DNA from: Dactylis glomerata
Lineage: Eukaryota; Streptophyta; Magnoliopsida; Poales; Poaceae
Direction: 5' to 3'
Assembly (NCBI GenBank): GCA_007115705.1
Contig: QXEO01000222.1
Coordinates: 1,803,179-1,867,178, forward strand
DNA: 64,000 nucleotides
Made by a program: the position numbers and the translations under genes. Of this stretch, positions 48,835 through 58,900 are shown piece after piece. Within the stretch, counting starts at the first letter, position 1; each line of letters starts with the position of its first letter. Under the pieces are notes generated by a model. It had not been told where the DNA came from. It was given only the letters and a program-made list of their open reading frames with translations, and ran no database searches.

Positions 48835-51800
48835 CTAAGAAGATGGCGGAACCTTGGAGGACACCTCGTCACCGCCATCACCACCTGCAGTAGCCACGGA
48901 GACTGATGCCGAAGCCTGGCTTGGCGACCCTGGCAGCTCGTATGCTTCATAGTATACGTTCAGCTGAGTGCCAAGGGCACACAGTTGATCATATCCAAGC
49001 ACGTTCTACCGGATAGCGGCCTCGTTCACTGGTGCTCCGTCCTCACCGCTCTCCAGGATGCCGGAGGTGAGCAGGTCCAGGTCCATATCGGGGTAGTGGG
49101 CCTTCGCCAAGGTTAAAGCTATCCTGGCACCACCCCGAGCAGAGGACAGTTTCTAATCCGCCACTAGCCCTGGCACCAGCAGCAGCTTCTGCGTGAGCGC
49201 AATGGCGGAGATGTTGGAAGAACCCGCTATCTGCAGGCTCCCGCATGCCTGGCGACCAGCGTTGAGAAGGCCATCAAGCTCCTTCTTCGCTGTGTCGGTG
49301 GCCATGCGCAAGCCCTCGGCGGTATCCACCTCGCCTTGCCCCAGGGCGACTGCATAGCGGAAAAAGAAGATGCGTCAAATACGGCATAGCAGAAATTGAA
49401 AACTTTACAGTATGAGAAGAAATGGTACCTAGCAGGGTGTCCTGGAAGTGATGGAGGATCTCATTGAAACCCGCGTGTCGCTGCACAAAAACAGCGGCGG
49501 CTTTGCGGAGATCCTCTATCTCCTTCTCCCTCTTCACGTTCTGGCGCTCCTGGTCCTTCAGTTGCTCTTCGAGGGAGGTGTTTGCGGCCAGTGATTTCTG
49601 GAGCTGCTGCTGCAGCCCATCCATCGCAATGGCGTGGCCCTTTTCCACCCCCTCAAGTGTGGACTTGAGCTTGGCAGCATCTGCATGGCGGAATTATCAG
49701 CGCAGCATTGATCGAATAAGTATACAGTGACTCAAACTTGTTAAGGAAGATTACCGCTATTCTCAAGCTGCTGCTGCAAATCCGCCACAAGAGCAGTTTT
49801 CTTTGCCAGCTCGTTCTCCTGTGAGCTGACAACTTGGACCAGGTCCTCTACCACCTTCTTGTAGTTCTAGCAAAATAATTTGAAGTGTTAGTCACTCTTA
49901 GAGCTTTATGCTGGAAAGTATCCGCCATAACGCTCGGGGGCTACTCACGATGATTTTTTAAGTCACTCTTAGAGCATTATGCTGGATAGTATCCGCCATA
50001 ATGCTCGGGGGCTACTTATGCTGATTTTTTGTCTTCCTAAGAGCTTTATGCCGGATAGTTATCCGCCACAACGCTCGGGGGCTACTCAGTATGAAATTGA
50101 AAAAGTTCTCTATAGAGCACTGTGTGAACTACCAGCGCTCGAGGGCTATGCTATTCAAAAATTTACAGAAGTTTCTCTTGGAGCTCCATAGCGGATCGAA
50201 TATGAGAATCCGCCATGGCGCTCAGGGGCTACTGAGAGTACATACCTCTTTGACAAGACTGGTTCTCTAAACAAACGCTGCCATAGCAGATGACACATGG
50301 TTACTGGCCTCCTCTTGTAAATTGTCAAGGCGGAAAAGAGCTTTTGATTTCTTCTTCCACTTTGAGGCCTCCCCAGCTCCTGCGTCCATCTGGACCGTTT
50401 TTCCGCTAAAGCTCACCTTCCTGGCACTTTTAGCAGGGCGGTCCGATGGTCCAGCAGCTTTCTCTGGAGCATCCGCCACCTTGCTAACCCGTTGGGAAGA
50501 AGTGGAAGGCCCAGTTGGGCGGACAAGAGCGTCAGGTGTAGGCGGAATGGCAGCAGGAGATGGCTTGGCCCTTGGAGGTTTTTGGCCAGGAACTTTTCTT
50601 CTCCTGTGCGCAGAAAACAGTCACAGATTAGAACACTCAAGATATACATGGTATGAAGGCAAGTCATGGATTATCCTTACTTCCGCTCTGGCAAGTTGAT
50701 AGTGGCGGAATGCTCAGGCACAGTGTCCAAATGGCCGCGTAGAGCAGGGGACGGATGGCGGGAGGTGACTCTCTTACCTAGTCCACGAACGCGCCCGCCG
50801 GCACCGCGAACACCGTGAGGAACCGGTGTTATGGGCTCATCCGCCACTACCTCCTCTTCCGCCACCTTTTGTCTTTTAGGAGATGAGGATGTTTCGTCCT
50901 CATCGTCAGTAAGCTCTTTCGTCCGAGGATAACGGACGAGATGGCTCAGCTCAGAAGGCAGTAGGGAAGAAAGCTGCGAAGAGATGCGAAGTTATTTAAG
51001 AAAAGTAAGCTGTTATGGCGGAATAAGGAGAAAGACTCACCTTTGGACAACTGCCATTCTCATACATAGGAATCTTTAGCTTCAAAGGCTCATCCTACCC
51101 CACCTTAATGATGTTGCGGATTCGAAGCTCGATTTCTTCAGCAGATAGTTCCTCTTTGGAATAGCGCTGAGGATCATCAACTCCGCTATACTCGCACATC
51201 AGGGCTGGGCGGTATTGAAGAGGCTGAATCCACCGTGAGACCCAGCCGTGGATGGTATCGACACCTGTCAGTCCAGAAAAGACAAGTTTCAAAATCCGTC
51301 GTGAGCATAGTTGGCATTCATCATCCATTGTAAAGTCGTCCATGACACCCCAGCTATCCTGCTCCTCGGCGGGGCCATCAGCAAAAGACCGCAGGCCGTA
51401 CTTCCTTTCAGGAGGGGCCTGGTCAGCCAGATAGAAGAAGGATTCCCGCCATCCCTTTGCAGAGTCATGAGGGACAATGTAGGGGTAGGATTTCCCGCTC
51501 CGAGGAACAAAGGAGACCGATCCGCAATTGCGAGGATCTCTGTTCGCATCCCGGTTGTGGCGGATATTAAAGTATAAGCAGAATAAATCTCCACGTGGGC
51601 TGATACCCAGATACCCCTCGCATAGCGCGACGAATCCCGCTAAGGCGGTGAAGCTATTTGGAGCAATGTGGTGTAGCTGTAACCTGTAGTGCCAGAGTAC
51701 GCCTTTCAGGAAGTAGGATGGCGGAAGACTGAGGCCACGATCGATGTGAGACTTCAGTATGACGACCTCTTCGTCTGAAGGAGCTGGCATTGCTGCACCA

Positions 51801-52147
51801 GGATCAACCCGCCACTTGGAGATCTCCTTAGCAGCTATTCGGCCTTCTTGCTCCAAGGAGGATAGAATCTCTTCATTTATGTTACAGGAGTCCCAGTTGC
51901 CTCCTGAGGTCTCGGGCATGGCAGGTTCTGTATCAGAGGACCGCGCCGAGCCCTCGGCAGCTTCGGACTTGGAAGCTTGGCGAGGCGATTCTGGCTCCAT
52001 GGCGGCTAGCGGCGTGGCGGTAATGACTTCCAAGATTTCAAGCGAAGATGAGGAAGAAGATGCCAGCTTGTGGCGGAAAACGCCGCCGGCGGCGAGGATT
52101 TTCCGCGGTGGCTCGTCGGAGATGACGTAGCTCTCGTGGAGGCGCTA
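48835..52147 (-). pseudogene. Six-exon antisense gene of the gypsy element (Transposase_28-like domain plus coiled coil)
   Basis: Exons on the minus strand: about 52147-51041, 50973-50681, 50603-50246, 49866-49755, 49680-49429 and 49349-48835. Every intron is GT-AG and every junction keeps the frame. Exon 1 carries a region like the 'putative gypsy type transposon' family (PF04195; LPPSYFLKGVLWHYRLQLHH, GYLGISPRGDLFCLYF). Exons 2-3 are charged and proline-rich; exons 4-6 form a coiled coil (LQQQLQKSLAANTSLEEQLK). In-frame TAGs at 51092, 50267, 49153 and 49006 make it a pseudogene. The first clear ATG is near 52000. Antisense ORFs are known in Tat elements; the function is unknown. Confidence 0.85.
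49867..50245. repeat. Five 70-bp repeats with polypurine-like cores in antisense intron 3
   Basis: CTCGGGGGCTACT starts at 49933, 50004 and 50074; variants lie at 50138 and 50221, spaced 64-83 bp. Each copy also has TATCCGCCA and GAGCTTTATGC-like words. The core matches the tract next to the 3' LTR (GGGGGCTACTGTTGG at 52588). Confidence 0.85.
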
Positions 52148-52207
52148 AAGAGAGAGAATGTGATGGGGGCGAATGAGGGGTGACCGGCCGGGTGTGAGAG
52201 GCCGGGG

Positions 52208-52215
52208 TATATATA
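52208..52215 (-). promoter_or_regulatory. TATA box of the antisense gene
   Basis: TATATATA on the minus strand, about 60 bases upstream of the open frame of exon 1 and about 210 bases before the first ATG. A CT-rich leader follows, as in many plant promoters. Confidence 0.6.
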
Positions 52216-52596
52216 GACCTCGGACCTTGAGATTCGTGCCCACCATCACCACCGCTCGTCTTGATCGCAGAAACCCTAATCCGGTGACACGTGTCCAGGG
52301 GTAAGGAAGTAACTTCGGTGAAAACAGTGCGTGCACTGTAAGTCTTGCCCTAGAAGGAACTACGTGCCGAAATTTACGGCGAATTTCCACGGTATGATCC
52401 AACGGATCCCGGAAATCTTGCTAAAGATAACTACGTCGCCTGATCCGCTATTTACGGCGGATTGATAGATGGAAGAAGGAACATCAAGATGACCGCCATC
52501 CCAGCACAGAAGAGAAGAAGAGCTATGGCGGAAGTATCTCACCAAGAACATGCATGGCGGATGTAGATGGCAATCTTGAAGTTCCATGGGGGCTAC

Positions 52597-53127
52597 TGTT
52601 GGGGATATACCAAATAGGTATACCAGCGACGTAGTCCTAAATCAGCAAGCCAGGGTGGCGCATCAGGGTGGTATGGCGGATTGCCTACCGGGCGGCCCAG
52701 TTGCTGAAGTTGCCATGGCGGTACTGGACGCAGGCGCTTATGGCGGATCCGGAGACAGGCCCATGGCGGGTTGCCTTGTAGTGCACGCATAGGACTTAGT
52801 CTAGGACTCCAAGTTGTATCCGCTCCGGTACCATCGTGTAGCCCACGCCAGGCACCTTTATAAGCCCGGCGTGGAGCAGCCCTTGAGGCGAACAGACTTA
52901 GTCATAAGGCCAATCGCATAGCGAAATAGCCAACCTCATCATTGTAATCGAGCACTTGTTGCCATATAGTGAATTATAGCAGCACGTAGGGTCTCGCCAC
53001 CGTTGCGGGATCCGAAGCTGGGTAAACTCGTGCTACCACCGTCCCGGATCGCTCCTCCGTGTTCACCCCCTTCCACAAACCGCCATACCCCTACCTCTAT
53101 GGCAGATCTGTTGACGAAACCACGACA
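52597..53127 (+). repeat. 3' LTR of the gypsy element
   Basis: 531 bp, seven substitutions from the 5' LTR and no indel. Preceded by the purine-rich ATGGGGGCTAC at 52586-52596, the probable polypurine tract. Confidence 0.95.
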
Positions 53128-53132
53128 GTTAT

Positions 53133-55328
53133 GGTGCCGAATCCCACACTTATAGAGTCTTCAACAAGTCCACCGAACGTGTTGAAGAATCTTGTAGTGT
53201 GGTATTCGAAGAAAATGATAGCTCCCAAGGGGGGCGAGATGTTGTTGCTTGTGATGTAGATGATGAAATACCTTAAGATGCCATAAGAAGAATGGGCGTG
53301 GGATTTTTCCGCCCCATTGAGGGACACCTTGTGGCGGACTGAGAAGGACTATGCTCTACTCAAGTGGAGCCCTCATCTACACAAGCTCAACAAGCCTCTC
53401 CCGAAGAAGCAACTAATGCACCAACCGAAGAACAAGACAAGAACCTTCATGAAGAAGAAGGGGCACCACCATCCTCTCCGGTCATTTCAACCGCCCCTTA
53501 CTCTTCACAAGACCAAGATCAACCTACTCATGAAGAGAGTGATGATGTGCATAATGATGATCAAGGTCAAGTTGATGGTCAAGACGGGGACCAAAATGAT
53601 CAAGATAATCAAGTGATTCCTCCAAGGTCAAATGAGGAAATCGAAGCCCGTCGCAAGAGAAGAGTTGAAAGGGACTTGGAACTTAAAGGTCATACCCTTG
53701 AAAGGGTTATTAGAGATTTAAGAGGCAAAGTATCAAACCGGAGTCAATTGGCAAAATTTAGCAATCATCATGCCTATATCTCCATGGTTGAACCCAAGAA
53801 AGTATTTGAAGCACTTGAAGATCCGGATTGGTTGGATGCTATGCATGAAGAACTCAATAACTTCAAGCGCAATAATGTGTGGGTGTTAGTGGAGAATCCA
53901 AGAGAGTGCCGCAATGTGATTGGCACAAAGTGGATATTCAAGAACAAGCAAGATGAGCATGGAATTGTTGTGAGGAACAAGGCAATATTGGTTGCTCAAG
54001 GTTTCTCTCAAGTTGAAGGCATTGACTTTGGAGAGACTTATGCTCCTGTGGCTCGCCTTGAGTCCATCCGTATCCTTCTTGCATATGCCACTCATCATAA
54101 TTTTAAGTTGAAACAAATGGATGTTAAGAGTGCTTTTCTTAATGGTCCATTGAAAGAGGAAGTGTATGTTAAGCAACCCCCGGGGTTTGAGGACCTCAAC
54201 TTTCCTAACCATGTCTACAAACTCCATAAGGCACTCTATGGCCTTAAACAAGCCCCACGTGCGTGGTACGAGCACCTTAGGGAGTTGTTGTTGGACCGTG
54301 GGTTTGAAGTTGGGCAAATCGATCCCACTCTTTTTACTAAGAGGGTCAATGGGGAGCTTTTCGTATTCCAACTATATGTTGATTATATTATCTTTGGCTA
54401 TACTAACAAAGCTTTTAATGATGAATTCTCAAAGCTTATGACCGATAGGTTTGAGATGTCTATGATGGGCGAAATGAAGTTCTTTCTTGGTTTTGAAATC
54501 AAGCAATTGAAAGAAGGGACTTTTATTAATCAAGCCAAATATGTCCAAGACATGCTCAAGAGGTTCAAGATGAAGGAACTAAATGGGACTGCCACTCCAA
54601 TGGCCACTAAATGTCATCTTGAACTAGATCCCAATGGTAAAGACATGGATCAAAAGGTATACCGTTCTATGATCGGTTCTTTGCTTTACCTTTGCACATA
54701 TAGACCCGATATTGTGTGGAGTGTAGGTGTGTGTGCAAGGTATCAAGCCGCTCCTAAAGAAAGCCACCTTATGGCGGTTAAGAGGATCTTTTGATATTTG
54801 GTTCACACCCCAACTTATGGGCTTTGGTATCCCAAAGGCTCGGATTTCTCTCTTTGTGGTTTCACGGATTCGGATTGGGCCGGTGACAAGGATGATAGGA
54901 AATCAACCTCCGGAGCTTGCCAATTTCTTGGTAGGTCTTTGGTGTGTTGGTCTTCTAAGAAGCAAAATTGTATATCTCTCTCCACCGCCGAAGCCGAATA
55001 CATTGCCGCCGCAAGTGGATGCACTCAATTGTTGTGGATGAGGCAAACTTTAAAGAAATATGGTGTCAATTGTGACAAAGTGCCTCTTTTATGCGACAAT
55101 GAAAGTGCTATCAAGATCGCCTATAATCCGCCGCAACATTCAAGAGCCAAGCATATTGAGATCCGGAATCATTTTATTAGAGATCATGTTGCCCGTGGTG
55201 ATATTGAGCTTGCATATGTTTGCACCAAGGATCAACTTGCCGATATTTTCATGAAGCCTCTTGATGAAGCAAGATTTGGATATTTGAGGAATGAGCTAAA
55301 TATCATTGATTCTAGGAGTGTGGCTTGA
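53133..55328 (+). pseudogene. Reverse transcriptase and RNase H of Sirevirus B
   Basis: Resumes the pol frame after the gypsy insertion. A linker with TAA (53274) and TGA (53340) leads to the RVT_2 domain (WVLVENPRECRNVIGTKWIF near 53880, KQMDVKSAFLNG near 54112). The catalytic box reads LYVDYIIFG at 54372-54398: the second Asp of YVDD is Tyr (GAT to TAT at 54384), which should abolish polymerisation. A TGA at 54792 (KRIF*YL, normally Arg) precedes RNase H (FTDSDWAGD, LSTAEAEYIAA, LLCDNESA, ending RSVA). The stop at 55326 ends pol. Confidence 0.93.
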
Positions 55329-55988
55329 GCATCTTGCAAATACACCTATATTTCAATACTTGTTTGGTATAGGTGTGGGCATGGAGATAGGGGGAGTGCG
55401 GTCCTAATTAATTGGGCTATCCCTCCCCCCATAATGCTGATAGTAATCATATCATTCTCTTAATATCATGTTTGTGATATATGAGCTTCAATGACGAGTA
55501 GTGGTTATGGACCCAAGATACATCTTCGCGGTCCAATGCCATAACACTCATACATGGTGGCTTCAGCCACCGACCTCTTCTTTTCAAAGAGTTGATTCCT
55601 TGCATATCTTATTTGAAGCCTTGGTGTTCTCTCTCGGTGTTGATTCTTTCTTTGATATGGGAAGGCACTTGCATTGGGATTTTGATGATTTTTCTTGCAA
55701 TGTCAAGTGCCGAGAACCACTCCATGTTTGCTCTCTCACCCAAGCCATCCTATCTCAAAACATATAATCTATGCACACGAGTTCAAATTTTTTGACAAAA
55801 AGAACTTCAGTTTTTGAAAATTTTGAGTGGATCTGTTTCTGGCGCTCCAGGCCGGAATATCCGCCCCCATGGGTGGAATATCCGGGGGGGATAATCCGGG
55901 CTAACTTTGGCCGGATTATCCGGCCGGAGTGGCGGCTGGGTATATAAGGGCGGGGTCGGGCTGCCCTCCGAGCAGTTCCCTTTCCCCC
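55329..55988 (+). other. Region between pol and the envelope-position gene of Sirevirus B
   Basis: No conserved frame. A polypurine-like GAGATAGGGGGAG lies at 55384-55396. From about 55849 the sequence turns GC-rich with palindromes related to those in the LTR and ends in a TATA box (55941); the CCCCC target of the downstream solo LTR is at 55984-55988. Confidence 0.8.
55849..55947 (+). promoter_or_regulatory. Probable internal promoter of Sirevirus B
   Basis: Palindromic words GGCCGGAATATCCGCC, GGAATATCCGGGG, ATAATCCGGG and GGCCGGATTATCCGGCC (55909-55925) are followed after 15 bases by TATATAA (55941-55947). The 5' LTR has the same arrangement: CCGGATAATCCG words, then CTATAAATA at 21138. 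Together with the leader and ATG at 61337 this looks like a promoter for the downstream gene. Inferred from sequence only. Confidence 0.6.
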
Positions 55989-58900
55989 TGATGACCCACA
56001 AGTATAGGGGGTGTATCGTAGTACTTTCGATAAATAAGAGTGTCGAACCCAACGAGGAGCAGAAGGTGTTGACAAGTGGTTTTGATCAAGGTTTCACTGT
56101 AAATACTAGCAAACGGGTTTTCAGGGGTATTTGGTAATGCAAATAAATAAAGTGCGAGTAAATAAAAGACAATAGTAATAATTGCAGCAAGTGGCCCAAT
56201 CCTTTCTTTAGCAAAGGACAAGCCGGATGTGTAACTTATGATGACCAAACGTTCTCGAGGACACACGGTGTAACGCCCCAAAACCGGCACCTTGCGTATC
56301 GTAGCGATCACGCCGCAACACGCACGGTGTCGCTTTGGAAACGCCCACCAGGCATAATGTGCACATCGAAACATACACATTATGCGGGTGGAATCGAGTA
56401 GCAACAATTACACAAGTTTACGATGGAACCCACAAAAGAGTATATATTAACCACAAAGACTCCACGAGTCAAGAATCCAAATATACATACAAAGATCCAA
56501 ATCATACATAAAGCAAATAGTATCCGAGTACGGACAAGAGTACAAATGGGCCTAAGAGGCCTGAAGATAAACGATGGCGTCCATAACCCTGCCCAGACCA
56601 AGCCGGAAGGGTAACCTTGCTAACGTCAGCGCTCCCATACCTGTGAACAGCGTCGGGCCAAAGGTTGCCGAACAAGGAGGGAGAAAGAGAAAGGAACAAG
56701 AAGAAAAACGAGGGTGAGTACCGAGGCACGTACTCGCGAGACTGGAATTCAGCTGTGCTCGCCTACAGGCTATATGGTGTACTTAGCGGCAACAAAAGAA
56801 CTTTACTACAGAGACACTAAAACTTCCGTCTAAATAGAATAAGATAAGAGAGCGCATAAGAGAACCAACTAGAAACTAACACCAAACATAACCCAGCCGA
56901 TGAATCACCTCCTCGTGACCAAACGAAGAAGCAAGTCTCAAAGGCCCTCACACAGTTACCAAGTTTTATTGCAGGTTTATTGTTGTAGTTGTGCTAACTT
57001 ACTATACAAGTTTATTAATATTGAAATAGCAGGTGCAAGTTGTTCTATGATTGAGTAGTACAGCTCCAAGTCGTCCATAACCGCGGACACGGCTTTTCGA
57101 AAAGATTTATCCCTGCAGGGGTGCCCAAATGTACCCACACGTTCGATCAATCCTTTAGGCAAAATCTCGCGCCCTTAATAAAAACGGGTGCACCATTAGG
57201 ATAGTCACGACTCGCACTCTCCTTCACTACAAACAAGTCTAGGAAGCCACCTGACTAAGTTTAACCCGTATCGAGAGTCCGGCCGAATCTCCGAACGGAC
57301 CTAGCTGTTTGCGTCGGCGCTGCAAAATGGACCGGAGCCTCTCTTCTGGGGAGGTTGTCCACCTGCAGTCGTCCCGCGCCTACACGAGCGTGCAGAACAA
57401 GGGGTTACAAGGCTCACTGGGCTTCCCCCAAAATAAATCGGACCAAAAGATACAAGCTGCACGCTCGACAAGAAACAAATGGAAACACCTCGAACTAGTT
57501 GTGGCCACTGGACAAGTATGTAGATTCCGGCAGTGATCGAGGGGAGGCCCGTAAACGTACCCACGTGTGATTAGAGCGCTCAATCTCAGAACAGTTCATG
57601 CGATCTCGGGGTCCTAGGGGACACAAGTGAGCCGTCGGAAAACTGGCAAAATGACTCACCGATGCCTCTGCTTAATTCAATTTTAATCATTAACATTAAA
57701 GTAAGCCATGATTATCTCCAACAACATATATCCATAAAGTAGAGCATGTGATAACTTTCCCAACCGAATAAGATAAAACCACTCCAACAACCTGAATATG
57801 CCTACGACTCGCAAGGCCAACTCAAACAACAAGCACACGGTTAATAGGATGTATGAAAGGTTCTATGGCTTTGCTTTGGATAAACATGTGGATAGGACAC
57901 GTGACTCAAACAAAGCATCGCGACACAAGGCTAGAATATAGAGCTAGCGAGAGCGAAAGTATTAAATGGGTAGAGAGAAAAGGGCTCGCATGAAAAGATG
58001 GTCGAAGAACACCCAAAGAACTTGTCGTTGCTCACATCACCACGAAGCGTCCTATTCGTGAAGAATCAAATCGCTGCAACAAACAACGGATGCAACACTT
58101 ACTACTACGGCAAAAGAATCGGCATGATCATGTGAAGGCATGCATGACATGGCAATTATGATGCGATGCAACTTAACAAAATTAAGCGGGATCGGAATCC
58201 CGACGCATACATATATGGTTCAAGTTGTTTTACTACACGACAATTTAAATGTTGATTAGCATGGCAAAGACAACGCATGGGTGAGCTACACAAAATTAAA
58301 TGAAGCGGGGAAACCATATTTGGTAAATCCCAATTACTCCATATATTACTTATTAGGTGTAATGCAAACTATCACGTCATGATATGATGCGAGATGCAAA
58401 CAAGTATATGGATGACATATTCAGATCCTACACATTTTTCTGATAAAATTTCATATAAAACACTTTTTATTTCGAGTTACGGATGAAAAGATATGAATTT
58501 AGCAAAATTTGCATATACTTGTAGGAATTTCAGAAAACAAAACAGAAAAAACTGGAAGGCTATTGGTCCGGACCTGAGCCCGAATGGCGACGGATAGAAA
58601 CTGCCGCCCAGGGCGTGAGACAGCGCAGCGATCTCGGGCCGAGGCCCAACAGCGACGAATCTCAGCAAAAGAGATAAGAAAAAGGGGTGGATTTAATCAT
58701 GCGTCGTAGGGGATTCGAACTCAGGGCTACAGGATCGGGGCAAAGGGCTCAGACCACTGTGGCCATCAAACACGTTTGAATAGGTAGGGCAGCCAGCAGT
58801 TAAATTGGCATGATGATTGAGTTCGACCTGAAGAAACTGACGGATGCGCGGATCCTGATGGATGTCGAGGACAAAATCGAGGCTTGCTGAGCTCTTCCGG

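Larger units (their letters stand above)
40517..53127 (+). mobile_element. Tat/Retand-lineage Ty3/gypsy retrotransposon with antisense gene
   Basis: Two 531-bp LTRs (40517-41047, 52597-53127), both TGTTGGGG...CACGACA, flanked by GTTAT at 40512-40516 and 53128-53132. Order: gag, protease, RT, RNase H, a second archaeal-type RNase H, integrase, no chromodomain. This is the Tat lineage pattern. A 4.4-kb region follows before the 3' LTR and holds a six-exon antisense gene. The LTRs differ at 7 of 531 sites (1.3 percent), about half a million years at 1.3e-8 per site per year. Two frameshifts and four stops break the sense frame. Confidence 0.95.

Noticed and set aside
55501..55795. Small ORFs after Sirevirus B pol
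   Set aside because: Two overlapping frames, no domain; the region is better explained as noncoding spacer before the internal promoter.
58695..58780. tRNA gene on the minus strand
   Set aside because: A B-box-like GTTCGAATCCCC is present, but the A box has an extra base and no convincing acceptor or anticodon stem pairs. At most a tRNA-derived fragment.
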